The notes below the pieces were generated by a model, which saw nothing but the letters and a program-made list of their open reading frames with translations, ran no database searches and had not been told where the DNA came from. Positions 26,001-41,000 of a DNA stretch of 64,000 nucleotides are shown in pieces (within the stretch, counting starts at the first letter, position 1; each line of letters begins with the position of its first letter). This DNA comes from Owenia fusiformis (taxonomy: Eukaryota > Annelida > Polychaeta > Sabellida > Oweniidae), in the NCBI GenBank assembly GCA_903813345.2, contig CAIIXF020000006.1:25859936-25923935 (forward strand). The letters are read 5' to 3'. Both the position numbers and the translations under genes were made by a program.

Positions 26001-29000
26001 TTTTGTGGATTTAATTCTGCGGTGGTATTTTTCGCATATTTTGCATAGGTTTTCAGCACATTCAATACATCTGACTACAGCATGTTCTTGTTGGTCTTCT
26101 TCCATACAGCTATCACAGTCAATCTCCTTCTGTATACGTTTTTTGGTTCTCTCAACTGTATCAACTATTGAATTCATGGGTGAGTTTGTTAAACTGTGAT
26201 ATAAACAGGCGCCTTCAACAGGAATATCCGTTTCAGTTCGTGGATTTGTCCCTTTCTTGTAATCCATTTGAGACATGGATCTTCACATTAAGTTTATACT
26301 GTATGTTCTACTGTATGACATAATACAGTATAAGTTGTTCAAAACTGTATATTCCTCATGTTAGAAATAGTTGCGTCATATTGGTTATGGCTTTTTTATT
26401 TAACCTGTTTTAATTTTTAAGAACTTAAGATTAGATTGTTGGAATGACTCATTTATAAGCCCCCTTGCCCCTTTACTTAATATCTTATCAGAGCTATACT
26501 TCAGGTTATGTAGAGGTATAATAAATTATTTGATAAATTGATTCTTGGTTGCTTTTTAACACAAAGCAAACAATTTGCATATTAAAAACAAACTTATCAT
26601 ATTTGTACTTTAAAAGTTAAAATTTAAGATAGAAAAAAGTTTAAATGGGTATCGTTTCAACTATATGGACAATCCATACATGTTATAAATATTTGGGAGT
26701 GTGACACCTAGTTGATAATACGAGGGACTACAGAACCCAGTTGTCAATTTGAGCGGATGCAGTTTTCACATGCCAATATGAGGGGCACTCAGTTTTTAAT
26801 AGAGTTGTTAAATAAAGTCTTTAAATATTTGACTACAGTGATTATTGATTTTCTTGTAGGGTCACATGAAGAAAGTTACAGAGCAGTTCCCCGATGACGT
26901 AGAAGCATGGATAGAGCTAGCTCAGATATTGGAGCAGTCTGATATACAGGGGGCACTAGGGGCATATGGTACGGCAACACGCATCCTCAAAGATAAGGTA
27001 CACGCAGATGTTCCGCCAGAGATTCTCAATAATGTGGCAGCTTTACACTTCAGGATGGGCAACTTTAAAGAAGCGAAGGTATGTGTTGTTTTCTTTAATG
27101 TGAATATTATGTCCAATGATACTTTGATCGTGCTGTGGAAAGCCAAATACAAAAGCCGCTCAGTTGAATACATGATGAAATTTTACTCTTTTCTTTGGAA
27201 CCCTCATTGAAATCATATTACTATCACTGAGATTGCACATGTAGCAGGGAAAGTACTTATCATTTATGGCGCCTAAGAAAGTGAATATGTTTGTTTCTTG
27301 CAAATGTATTTTTAAGGCGGGGGTGGAGTCCACTGTTTGTTTAAGTAAAAACATTCAAATTAACATGGATGACATAAATAGTCCTGTATGAAACGAGTCG
27401 ATGACCTAATACGTTAGTGAGTCAACACAATTAAGAGTAGAATCGTCCATTTAATTAGAGTCCATTAGCTAACAAAGGGAGGCAGATGGGATCTATTCTT
27501 CATTATATGGCTTTTTCAATAGAAATCACATCACCCATTGCCATGTATACACATTGCACAAGTTCTTTTCATTTTAAGAAATATTACGAGCAGTCATTAG
27601 AGAGAGCACGCAACGAGGCAGACCATGACGAGACCTACTACAGTGCCATCTCAGTGACGATGACGTACAATCTAGGACGTCTTTACGAGGCCCTCAATGA
27701 GTATGACAAGGCAGAGAAGCTCTACAAGAATATACTCAGAGAACATCCCAATTATGTCGACTGTAAGTTTATCTTTATTTATTTTTACTTAACACAGTCT
27801 CAGGGTATGATAAAAGAGTTCAGACCAAATGGCTCAAATTGAATTTCAAACTGGTTGCAATTTAATTTTGTCACCACCACAATTGTTACAGTCTCCAAAT
27901 TTCGGCTGTGTTTGGTGGGCAATGTTTGGCATCTGTAACAAATGGCAGGTAGTGACATTTTGCATGTCAATACATTGTTTTCTAAACTGTGTATGCCAAA
28001 ATATCAGCTTAAGTGGTCCAGATTTAAAGTTAATCTTGGTTAGCCCTTATGTCAGACCCTGCAGTCTTTTGTGTAGTTGGTTTATTCATCCATTTGTGTC
28101 TGGAAGATTGTATACTTATGCTTCATTTATCTTGTAACATACAGGATTAAATATGACTGGTATAGGTCTAAAAGGACAGCTATGTGTCAATGCAAACCTT
28201 TTATGTTTTATTTATTGATTTGATAGTCTGTATTGGAATTTCTTTAACATTATGGGTCAACTTGTTCAACCTATGGTTGAAAGCTTGTAGTCCAAGGAGT
28301 TGGGACTTTGGAAAACAATATTTGGACTCGGGTATATGGGTTGGGGATAAAAAAAATTCAATTTATTCCTAATGAATCTAGGAAAGTTGTAACATTTTTT
28401 TATGTACATTTATTTACAACTACATGTATTTACATACAAATATAAAACATTGTCACCGAGTCCTTTCTAAATTAACATGCTAAAGTAAAAATAAAAGTAA
28501 AAGTCTTCTCCAAAAATTGATTCAGTGTACAGTGAGGTTTTGAAAAAATCATGATGACAATAAAGCATGATGGCATGATGGCGTTACTGCACTGTCCTAC
28601 TACTTCAAATCTGTTTCGTTCTCAATAGCTTCATCATCAGGGTATGTCCTTCCCTTGACATGGAATTTGTCTGATTCACTGTCCTGCGGTTGTTTAATTA
28701 TGGGAGTAGTTTTTGTGTCAATTTCTTTGAGTTCAAATATAGCTGTATTGTTCATTGGTTGGTCCTGATTATTTACATGTTTGTAGGCTTTGCCTCGTTT
28801 CCTCTTGGAGCACCTCTTGTATCTAGCAATCAGAATTATGATTAGTGTCAGTATAATGGCAGACAGTACTGCAATGATAATGTACAGCTTTGTGAATCCT
28901 GAATGGCTTGAATCAGTATTTAGTTTTCCAACAGCTGGCTGAAAGGTAGTGTCAATTTCTAGCGTACTAGTCGTCGGGAGGCCTTTATGATCACTTGGTT

Positions 29001-32000
29001 GTATAGGTTTGGATACCTGGCGACATTCAAGATAGTCTGAAAACACACAAGTCGCATTATTTTGGGATTCATACTACATAGATTCATAAGAATCAAATAC
29101 ATTTATATTAAATGCAGCATTTACCTTATCCACCAACCTGACAGTTTTGAACAGGTAGATTTTGAATATGACTGGAAGATTTTGAAAAAAACTACCTAAC
29201 TTAATCTTCTGTCATAGTACCCCAGTGTGAGGTAAAATTTTACAATTAAACGAAAACTAATCATCACTGATTTCACTGATTAAATGGTGAAATGGAGGAT
29301 TGAATTTCAAGTTTGAGATTCAGAATTCACATATCACTTACATCTGACCCGTGACACCTTTACTGCTTAGATAATATAGGAATATCCTATGGCTTTGAAA
29401 AAATATCACTTATATCCATGAGTGAAGATACTGATATCCATGAGTGGATATAAGTGATATTTTTGAAAAACCATAGGATTGTCCGTTTATCCCATTGGGA
29501 ATTATTATCCAGCGAACATTGAATAGTCAGATAAATTGCAATGGAAATTCCATTTCGTCTGACATTTTGATTGCGATAATTCAACGAACGTCATATACGT
29601 GACGTAACAGAGTGGTTTGTATTTAATGCGAACGCCGTACAAACAAGATCCAAAAAAATAAAAAATATATAAACAATCGTTTTGCTGAATTAATAAAAAA
29701 TTGAAAAAATCAAAACCATCGAATATCACTTTTGAAACCATCGAATATCACTTTTGAAACCATCGAATATCACCTTTCAAAAAGTGATATTCGATGGTTT
29801 CAAAAGTGATATTCGATGATTTGGGAATTGTTTGCTAAAATATGATATCTTCATCCATGTATCAATTATATCTTCACATGATATTCGATCTATATCCTTG
29901 TAACCATGGGATAATGATATTTACCTGAACACAAGGTTCTCACATCGCCAATTTCCGGGTCGTCTTTGCATACTTTGTGGATAATGTTTTCATCTCTTTC
30001 CTCAGAAGGGACACAAAGGGCAGCGCATTTGTTGGTAAATTTCCGTCCGTCAACTGTACGTATGACTTTAACATCATACCTAGCACAAGGGTCAGGGGCA
30101 GCTAGTCCTTCTCTAAGTGAAAGGGCCAACACCCCAAAGATTTTGAAAAATATCTGAAAAAAATTAAATACATGTACTTATTTTTTATCTGAAAATGTTT
30201 TGTATTTTTTTCTCAGAATTGAAATCAGTTTAACATTGTTCGAAAGATGTTTACTCACATGCATTCCTTTTCGCTTGACTAATGACTAAAACATCTGAGA
30301 GACAATAAAAGATATAGTATAGTACAAAAGGTCAGGTAGTTTCTAATGAGAGTGAAACTACTGGTTTCAGTTGAAACTTTTCACTATTCAGATCTGAAGA
30401 TTTTGCATACTTAATTATCCTATTGAACAAAGTTCAAAGGGGATATAGAGAATGGCTTGGTCCATCCATTCCTTAGCCAATTTTATGTGTTTTTTACATT
30501 GTTGCTATAATTTTAAAGTTGTGGAGCAATTTTGTTCAAATTATATTAAAACATAGTACACTTTCCAATGACACTTTAGCTAGAAAGCAGCTATTTTGAA
30601 AAATGTATGCCCTTTCAATGTGCGTTATTTCACATTTTTTTGCTATGACTAAAAACCTAATGCTACGATTTTTGTTGAAATTTTATGTATGAATACTAAA
30701 AGGAATGTTACACCTTTTAATGACAATTTGGCAAATTGATGGGCATTTCCAAAAAGAGTAGCTATGGCCATTTGATTAGCTACACCTTAGCATTGCTGTT
30801 ATCTAGTTTCATATGAGACAACCATGTCAAAATGTCACTCTCTGTCAAAACCAAACATATTGCTTGTGTCCCCAGACTACATTTAAAAATGTACTATAGT
30901 TTACAAACTCCATCATTTTCCAACGATAAATCAATTTAAAAATCAAAAATTTTGTTCTATACAAAATAAGTCAACATTTTAATTAGAGACAAAATCATTT
31001 ATTTTGACCCACTGACTCAGAGTTTTAGTATTGTTCTTAGGAGAGAATAAGCATGTATACTATAGTAGTTTTGGTTTCAGTTTCGGATATCTATGATATA
31101 GATTTTTGATACCTTGTCTCTTTATATGGCTAATACGAATTTAGTGAGATAAGATATGTATACTGTACAGCTCTCCCCCAAATCTAATTGACCTCATATG
31201 ACTTCCCTATCCACCCCATTCTCACATCCGTGTTTCTACTCTTTGGTTTTTGATACAGTATAAACACCTCAAGCAATTTAAGTTAATGTCTAGAAGCTAC
31301 CTTTCTTTTTGTTTATACTTGCTACTGATATGTTGTATCACATGACCTCTTCTTGTAGTCTTCATTACGCAACTGAATTTCCAGATTGGTATTCTTATGA
31401 TCCCTGATCATGTTTCTTGGTTTCGTTTTAGTTTCATATTAGTTTCATATTAGTTTCATACTGGTACAATATATGAAATGAAATACTTCTAATCAAGTAA
31501 ACAAACACACACCCAGAGAGGTGGCGTATAGAACTTCTCTCGTGTTCCATTGCTTTGGTACCATTTGTATCTTTCATCATATGTAATTTATGATTTTAAC
31601 ATACTAATTAAATGTGTTGAATATATCTAAATGATAGAGAAACTGTTCGTTTATATTTATAAGTGTACATTTAAATTGTGTATGTATGACGGTGCCTGTG
31701 TGATATCAAAGTCCTGTATATTAAACTGTTTACTTAACCTGTTATTTGAAGTCTATGTGCATTCTTATCACTCGACATTTTATATTTATTCTACTGTAGG
31801 TGAGAAAAGTTGTTGATATCACTCACTCTGCTGTTCTCTCAAAAAACACATTAAAATACTGATCATTGAAAGCAGTTATTTGGTACCCCATTTAATTTAT
31901 ATAGCACCAGGCTACTACACTGACTTTTGCAGTGTCTAAAACTTGGTCCCGAGCTGACTTTGGCCCATTGTGCAATAGAAATGATTATTCAGCCAGCGCC

Positions 32001-35000
32001 AACCATGACCACATGTGAATAAATGACATGTTATTGAAAAAAGAAACATGGCTTCATTAAACATTGAATGAAAGCAATGCAGTCATCACTGCTTTTGTGG
32101 TTCTGCCATTTATTTGTTTGTTGTGGTTTTTTGATTGGCATATGTATTTATTTGTAGGTTACCTAAGGCTTGGGTGTATGGCCAGGGATCGTGGTCAGAT
32201 TTATGAGGCTTCTGATTGGTTCAAAGAAGTGTTACAGATTAACCAAGTAAGTGTTACCTTTTTGAGTTGAAATATTACTTTACATTTATATTTTTTCTAC
32301 CCTTTATGGACCATATCAATGCATCGGTTTTGTCTCAAAATAGAATTTTACAGTTATATGTAAAATTGATTTTTCTAACCTCTCTCAATACATCTATTGA
32401 TTTTTAACTTTAGAGCTGCTTAAGAATTTATGTATACTTTCAAAATGTAATAGACTTCTTTTGTTGATGTACGTCAAGCTTTGTACACCTTGTACATCAA
32501 GCTTTTAATATTTTGTTTCATTAAGGACCACCCTGATGCCTGGTCATTGATTGGAAACTTGCATCTTGCAAAGCACGAGTGGGGGCCTGGCCAGAAAAAG
32601 TTTGAACGCATCTTGCAGCAACCAAAGACTAAGGACGATGCCTATTCTATGATCGCATTGGGAAATGTCTGGCTACAGACACTTCATCAGCCAATGAGAG
32701 ATAAAGACAAGGTGAAATAGTTTTTCAACAAAGATGGAAAAATATTTTTCTATTTACATTACATTTCAAATATAAAAAAGTATTATAGTTATTAAGTTCT
32801 AAATATCAGTGGAACATTTTGCAGGATGAAAAGTGTTTAATGTTCATCAGTCAAACTTCACAATTCTGAAACGCTGAGAAGGTGTTGATTCATATATGGC
32901 TATTTTAAGATTGCCTCCATAGAAATATCTGTTTGTAAGGCCAAATTCTCATTCTGTTTCAGGAAAAGCGCCATCAAGATCGAGCCCTAGCCATGTATAA
33001 ACAGGTCCTTCGTAAAGACCCCAGAAACATCTGGGCGGCAAATGGCATCGGCTGCGTCCTCGCCCACAAGAACTGTATCAATGAGGCACGTGATGTCTTC
33101 GCACAGGTGCGTGAAGTGACGGCAGATTTCTGTGACGTTTGGCTGAATATTGCGCATATCTACGTAGAACAGAGACAATTTGTAGCTGCAGTACAGATGG
33201 TAAGTGAGAAGATTTTCAAAAGTGTTGTTTTGTCATCATCTTGTGGTGATGAGTGTGCACCTATTTGTGTGTGCTGCGTCTGTGTGGGTTGGCGCCACTC
33301 AAATCTTTTCATCAAAATCCCCAAAAAACTGTTAACCAGGGGGTCATTAACAGAAAATTCGTAAATCAATTGTTGTTACCATGGATATAATGACTTCACA
33401 GTTAGAGAACAATGGGTTTTGCGAATTCTTTATGAAGCTTCTGTTAATGGCCCCCTGGTCAACTTGAAATTTTTACAGAAACAAAATCAAACTATTTCCA
33501 AGATCTGATAAGATCTTGGGCATGTTGGGTAAATTATATGCATCCATTTTCCTCTTCAAAGTGAGATATGACTGTGTCTTGTTTAAATAAGTTCTGGCAC
33601 TGTGTCTTGAATTCACTTTGTTAATTGAGTCAAATTATCATGTTGGCAAGAAAAACATGGTTTTACAGTATCATAAGTTATGATGAAACAATAGAACCAT
33701 ATTTTTCCTAAATGAATGGCTGTAACCATATAATGACATCATAGTAAGAGTTAATGGTTTTACTTCCTGGATGAACGTTTCTTTTAATGACCCCTTGGAC
33801 AGTACCCTTATTAATACCATACAATGCTCATCTCTTACAGTATGAGAATTGTCTGAAGAAGTTCTTCAAGTTCCACAACACTGAGGTGATGATGTACTTA
33901 GCCAGGGCCTATTATAAATGTGGCAAGTTGAAGGAATGCAAGCAGACTCTTATGAAGGTATGTACATTTTTCATATACAAAGGATGTGCCAAAAAGATTT
34001 CAGAGCTATCACTAAATTAAAGACCAGTTTTTGTGTTATTTTCCATTGTATGCAGATTAATATTATCTGAATATAGTATATGAATTACTGGAAATTAAAC
34101 AGGGCACTTTGCTTAATAATGTTACATCCTGCATGTTCTGTGTTAAATAGAAAAATAATAAAATAATTTTTAGACTCGCAACAAGCCACCTCCATCACCA
34201 TTCCCATTCCTCATCGATCCTCTTACACACAAGAACTGGCCGGAAAAATTCAGTGGATAGTTTTTTGAATAACCAGAGAATTGCATTTCTTCAGGGATTG
34301 CATGCTTTAAGATGAAATAACAAGGATCTGAATCGAGTAATTTTTACTCTAAATGAAGTGAAATACGCTCATGGGAGCATTTTAGATAAAGGTGATTGTT
34401 TCTGACAAACAAAAAGCCTACCCTTAGTTCTATTTTATATTCTAGGCTCGTCACGTGTCTCCTGCGGATACTGTACTGTTGTATAACTTCTCCTTGGTGA
34501 TGCAGAAACTAGCGACATCTATACTTAAGGATGAAAAGAGCAACTTGAAGACTGTGTTGTCAGCTGTACATGATCTGGAGCTGGCTCATAGGTAAAGAAA
34601 ATAAAAATCTCATGTTTGTTACATTTTAAGCTGATCTTTATATACAGAATATCAGATTATTTTGAGTAATATCATTTTATCGATGAGTTGATATCAAATA
34701 TCAACTTAAGTGAGTGAAATGAATCAGTGTTGATAATTGATATCGTCCAGATAATAAAATATCATTAGAAATGATCTGACATTGGGTCTGTCCCATAATT
34801 ACAATCAAAAAATTTAAAAAATAAATCAAATGAAATGTGGCTGATAAACAATATCAGCTGCCTTGAGATAAATTGCATATCCTACCCCTTATATGTACAT
34901 TTGATAATCTCTATATTTCAGATATTTCACCTACCTGAGTCAAAATGGAGATCGTATGAAGTTTGACCTGAATCAAGCATCTATTGAAGCCAGGTATGGA

Positions 35001-38000
35001 TGCTACTGTAAAGAATATTAGAATATACTTTTGCTTCAATTAACGCTTTAAAATGACATATACTATGAAATATGGTAAAAAGGTGAGAGTTGAAATAAAA
35101 CAAACAATGTAACAATGTCCAGCCAAGGAGGTTCACTTTTCAAAAGATTCAAGGGGTGTTCCCATTTAATAACTATGGCCTAAAATCACCTTAAAAGTGC
35201 TCAGAATTGTACAAAACTGCATGGTTTTGAAAGAATTTTTGTGAATGGTGTTTGGCCATTAGTGTTTGGCGTCTGTAACAGCGTTTGGTGTCTGTAACAG
35301 TATTCAGTTGATTGTGTCTGTAACTTAATGACAGTGGTGACATTTTGCATGTTAACTTCTTGTTATTGTCCTTTCAGACAATGCTCTGACTTGTTGAGTC
35401 AGGCGCAATACCATGTAGCGCGGGCACGCAAGATAGACGAAGAGGAACAAGAGATCAAAAGACGTCAAGAGAAAGACAGGGAAGCTTTGCGAGCCAAACA
35501 AGAGGAGCAATATGTAAGTCAATATTCTATGCAATCTCTTATGAAATGTAATTTTATGTGTGAGGCAGTAGATATCATATAGGGATTTCATTACATTAAA
35601 TATTCTAGTGAGCTCAATAGTCTCATTCTTCTGATATGGTAATTTAGTCTTTATTATACAAATAGTAACTGCCATTGAGGGAAATAGTGCAAAATATTTT
35701 TCCCGAGGGAATATCCTGTCCACTGACATGTTCCCGAGGCTGCAGGCCTATTAGGGAAGATAAAACATACTTATGACTGGTCACATGACCTATCTGGTGA
35801 TTAGTACATTTCATCTTCCCTGATAGTAGGGATTTAGAACTGTTCAGGGAATTAGTTCATCTATTTCATATCAATATAATATGAATAAGCCAATGAGCAC
35901 CTAGAATACATATAGGGTATATAATAAATAGAAATATCACACCTATAGATATAGAAATTTGTTTTATTTTCTGCCCTTAGGCTGAGAAGAAGCTACAGAA
36001 AGAGGAACAAGACAAGAGACTACTGGAAGCGAGAGCGGAGTATATCTTGAAGACGACAAAGATGAGGGAGCTTATATCTGAACCAATGGCAGAGGATAAA
36101 CCTTCAAGGAAGTCAGGCGGCAGGGTGAGTTTACAAGGCTTTTGGCCTTTGTTAATGTCACCACTAGAAATGGTGACATATCACCAGAAATGGTGACATA
36201 TCACCAGAAATGGTGACATATTGTTACTGTCTCTTTTGTGAATGGCAGTTTGTGTTCGGCATTGTAACAAAGTCTTAGGGCATCTTTTACAAATTCTTAC
36301 ATTGTCTGTAACAAATGGCAGGTGGTGACATTTTGCATATTAATGCCTTGTTTTCCTTTATTAAATGATTCTCAGCGATGGAAGCGTAGGACTTAGATAT
36401 TCCATCAATGGTTACCCTGATTTAAACCCATCTCTATAGACTGTTTGCTTAATTGCTTTGAAATCTCTTCTAAGTCTCATTTTTAATGAGATTTTAGTAG
36501 ACCCTCATTTTCAATCATTAAAGACTAACATTTCTATTTAATGGCATATTTGAATTTTGTGTGTGATTTTCTGTTAAAAAAAATTTACACAGTGATTTAC
36601 CCATATTCAATTTTCCATGAAAGCTATCTTCATCTGGAATGACTGTATTCCATAGAACACATAAATAAAACCCCGAACGTTTGAAAATTATGAAATTATA
36701 CTTTCTATAGAAATTCTTTGACAAAATATACCTCTAAAATACTGCAAAAACATCCTTCCAAATGAATTTAATTATCATTAAAACTTCTCAGATCAACTGA
36801 TATTAGGTTACTCAGAATGGTTTGAAAGGTGAATTTTTCTGAAAATATGCTGGAGCTGAAAATTTTAAAGATAGAATATACTAATTTCAGTCAAAAGTCC
36901 ATTTCTAAATTGTCTTAGAGAGTGACCAGATCAACTTGACCTTGGAGTTTTAACACAGGCCATCAATTTCACTTCCAAATATGGAAGGTCCAGAAATAGA
37001 GCTGTCAATCAAATCTGGAAGAAAAAACTATTCTTAGATTGATTTGTCATGTGTTGATTGTGATTTTCCTCAGACCCACAGTTTTAAAAATAATTGGAGT
37101 TTTAAAACAATGTTTAAATTTTTATTTGCATGCACTTAAAAACAATTTGATAAATATACAGGTCAGTGTGACCTATTTGAAACTAAATATTGAAATTCAT
37201 AGCTTAAACTCCTTCATAAATTGAACTAATGTCAAAGTTAGTAGCTTTATTGGTGGAAGCTTCAGAAAGATTATAAATATTAATTAATGTCTGTTTGGGT
37301 AATAAATAAATTACTATAATTAAGGTTTGTTTTGTGGGATATAATATAATTTTTTTTATTTTACATCCAATCTGTCCACAATCAGAAATGTCCAAGAGAA
37401 ATATCAATTTTTTTGAATTTTTCCAAATTCTCATCTGGTTGCAATTAACATCTTGACTACCTGGGGTGACAAGATTTCTCGTCACCTCAGAAATGACCTT
37501 GAGACCCCACAGTGACGAGAAAATCTGCCACAAAATTTTTCAATAAAATTGCTCTATTTGAACAATTTTCATCTAGTTTACACAAAAATTGTTTTAAAAC
37601 CTGTAGAAATGATCTGTGTCATCTAATTATACTAAATTGAGCATGTTGTTTAATCAAAAGGTGGGAAAAATAAAAAAGTCTCTGGTTTCAACCGATATTA
37701 CAGCCTGGGATTCTCATTAAAAATGAGACTTTAACGAGATTTCAAAGCTATATAGAAAAAGGACCATTAGGTGATCCTGATAATGTCTCAAGTAGGTGGT
37801 GCTGTACCATAGCATGTGTTGTAATGGTTACAATGGTAGTTTACTAACTCAATTTACATGCAGGGGTTTCACTAGAATTTCTCACAACAGGCTAAACGAA
37901 TGAAAACAACAGGCAAAATTAATGGAAATCATAAATTTAACATGGAAAAGTTGCACTTAGTCTCTAAAAACAACAGGCGATTTTGTGAAAACAACCGGTG

Positions 38001-41000
38001 AAAATCGCCTGTTGCCTGCTGTTAATGAAACCCCTGACATGTAATGGTTTCTCTACAAGGATTTTAGTGTGACAGTCCTTCTACTGATATTGGGTGTTGG
38101 TGGCAAAGACCCCATTATAGCGGGTCGATAATATTTAATTACGGTGAAAACATACACAAAAAATATGTATTATTTGTTGAGAATAGATCATGATTGATCA
38201 AATTTGTGACTCGCAACCTTCAAATGAAATGGCTGTGTTGCATAGAATTCTGAGAAGTCATGGCATTTACTATTGACCTCAAGGCTAATGAGAATATGTC
38301 AAGGGTGTTTATTTGACTTTCACCATTCCCTTTAAAAAGGCCCCATACAAAGATTGAAAATAATGTTTACCCAAATTTTTGTCAGAGATTTTTTTGAAAA
38401 ACCGTTGTTTTAAATGTTTACCAATCATTTTAGCAACAAAATTTAAGATTTTTAGATCATCAAATATATCGTATACATTGTATGGATGTACATGTAACAT
38501 GTTATTTTCTCCTCTCTTATTGACAAAAATTGTAGATTTGCTATATTGTAAGGATACCCCGTGACACTCATTAATTTGAATTGTATTTTTCAGAAGAAAA
38601 AATATGATTCTGACTCCTTCTCTGGTAGTTCAAGTGGTAGCGATGCTGCACCACGCAAGAAGAAAAGACGTGATGCTAGTGGGTCTGGCGGAGAAAATGA
38701 TGAAAACCGACCAAGAAAGAAATCTAAGAAAAAGAGAAGGTTCGTTAAGTAGAGGTCTTTCATATCACGATCTTTGTTAACGGGTGACGCATATCGTTTA
38801 GCAAATCGAACGCTCGTTTCTGGTGTTGCTCACCATTCAGTATAAAAGGCTCGATCCCGGAATAATACTCAAGGGTTCAAAGGCTTGAGGTTGTTGTGTC
38901 AACACCTCTAACTTTTATATAACATTGGTACAGTTTAGATCGTCACACATTTATAAAAGGGAGATTTTCATTTTAACAAATATATGGGAAGCTTATTATA
39001 TCGGAACCCTTTAATATCAATACTCCAACGTGTTTCTGGATGTGTAAACCATTTATTTCTTTAATTTGACTCCCTGTGTCCTACTAATGAAAACCTGTGT
39101 ATGTAAATCAATAGTTCATTTTACAGTATTTGTTACAATAGAAAAGTGTCACCTTCAATATAGTTTACAGCATTTTTCAACAGGATATAGCGGGGGCTTC
39201 ATTTTTCATTGAAAAATGATTTCAATAAAAATAACAATTGGGCCAGTTTTTCATTAGTGGCATTTAACAATGAGATAACGCAAATTGAAGCAAATGTTGT
39301 CATAGCGAAGCAGATTAGTTTTTCAGATTATTCAGATTAGTGATGAAGATAAATGAGTAGAGATATATCTTTGTATTCAAATGTGTCAATGTTCTAAACC
39401 GAGGGAATCCCTGTTTTATTGGGAATGTACTTAAAACCCTTCGACCCTTCGACCCTGCAACCTACGACTTACAGCGTGTCAAGAATTTTTGAAATATATT
39501 TTTATAAAAACCCTTCGACCTTCTAGATATTTCTCAGTCCATATGAAGTTGCTGGAAATATTACTTTGTGTATAGAACTTAAGAATCTGTCCCAAGAGAG
39601 TTAAAGATATTTAAAGCTGGACTTTGATCGGAGCCGGCGATATGATTTTGGAAAGGTATCTAAATGAAGAACGTGACGTCACTTCCGAATCATAGCATTC
39701 AAAATAAGTAGCGTTTAATTACTTACACCATTCATAACATCACGGTGGTGTAGCGGTAGAATGCTCGCTTAGCACGCGGGAGGCCCGGGTTCGAATCCCG
39801 CAGTCGCCTTTTTTTTTTTTTTAACTAAATGATTGTTTTTTGACATTACGCGAAAAATTTTTTTTATTTACATAAACTTTATATTAGAGCTTGAAAATGT
39901 AAAAACAACATATGTCAACATATTGCGTTTTGGAGCGATGTGCAGGTTTAATGTATTCAAGCACATTACCTCCTCAGTAAAAATATTTGTGCTTTTCCCA
40001 TCACATTGTAACAGTGGCGCATCGTGCATATTTTCAGGAGGTCAAATTTTTTATATAGTTTAAAGAGAACCGTCTTTTGATTTTGTCAACTTTGATTCAA
40101 TTTGGATTTGTATAGTTAAGAATCCAATGCCAACTAAATAAGTAGATTCTTTGTTTTGCATCCTACAAAATCCAAAGCATGCAAGGGTACAAGGAAAATA
40201 AACACAAACTCAAGAAAAAGCTTGCAAGCTAGGTCATATCAGGTTCGTATAACCAGCTTTTGCCAATTTAAGTTTTTCAAAAGGATCAAGGGGTGAACAT
40301 TTGACACTTTTCAAGTGGCCCAGAAATCTTGAAAATGGTCAGAATCGTGAAAAATTGTACTGATTTTGAGAGAATATTTGGCCAATGGAGTGGTCCACTT
40401 GAACCCACGAATGTCCCCCCTGGGCCCTGAATTTATACATTTTAAGGGCATAAAGGTTATTACAAACATCTATACAACTATATTTATTAGACATAGATAT
40501 GATACATTTCAGAACTAGATAACAGCAATGCGAGATGGAGCAAATCCCATCGAACTTTTGATCTCAAAATCGTTCAACTACTTTTCAAGTTTTAGTAAAA
40601 AAGTAGGTAAAAAAGGTTTTTCGGCGTTCGTATTTTTGCTGTGTAGACGAACTTTTTTAGAAATTTTTCTACTGAAACATTTTTGCTTGACAATTACCAG
40701 GTAAAATGCGTATTTGCGTGCACAGGGAGCTCAAGTTGGAACTATACGTAATCATTTAGTAAACTGGACTGGGAAATCAGAGGTCGAAGGGTTTTTCAAT
40801 AAAATATATTCCAAAAATTCTTGACACCCAGTAAGTCGTAGGGTCGAAGGGTCGTAGGTCGAAGGGTTTTTAGTACATTCCGTTTTATTGTTATTTTTAT
40901 TGTTATTTTTTAATTTGTTTATCAATATATGAATCCAGAAATCATTTGGCTGTTTCACCACTTTCAACAAGAGAAAATATAGTGCTCCCTGCTACAGATG

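Larger units (their letters stand above)
39411..40891. mobile_element. 1.5-kb terminal-inverted-repeat element in CTR9 intron 19
   Basis: The left end runs about 115 bases: AATGTACTTAAAACCCTTCG, then GACTTACAGCGTGTCAAGAA, then ATAAAAACCCTTCGACCTT. The right end (about 40760-40891) is its inverted copy. GACCCTTCGACC-type words repeat within each end. No transposase frame is visible inside, so it is non-autonomous. A tRNA-like repeat (39612-39952) lies within it. Confidence 0.75.

Noticed and set aside
39744-39808. A functional tRNA-Ala gene
   Set aside because: The D arm is short, the acceptor stem is weak, and the unit is embedded in a dispersed repeat, so I keep it only as tRNA-like.
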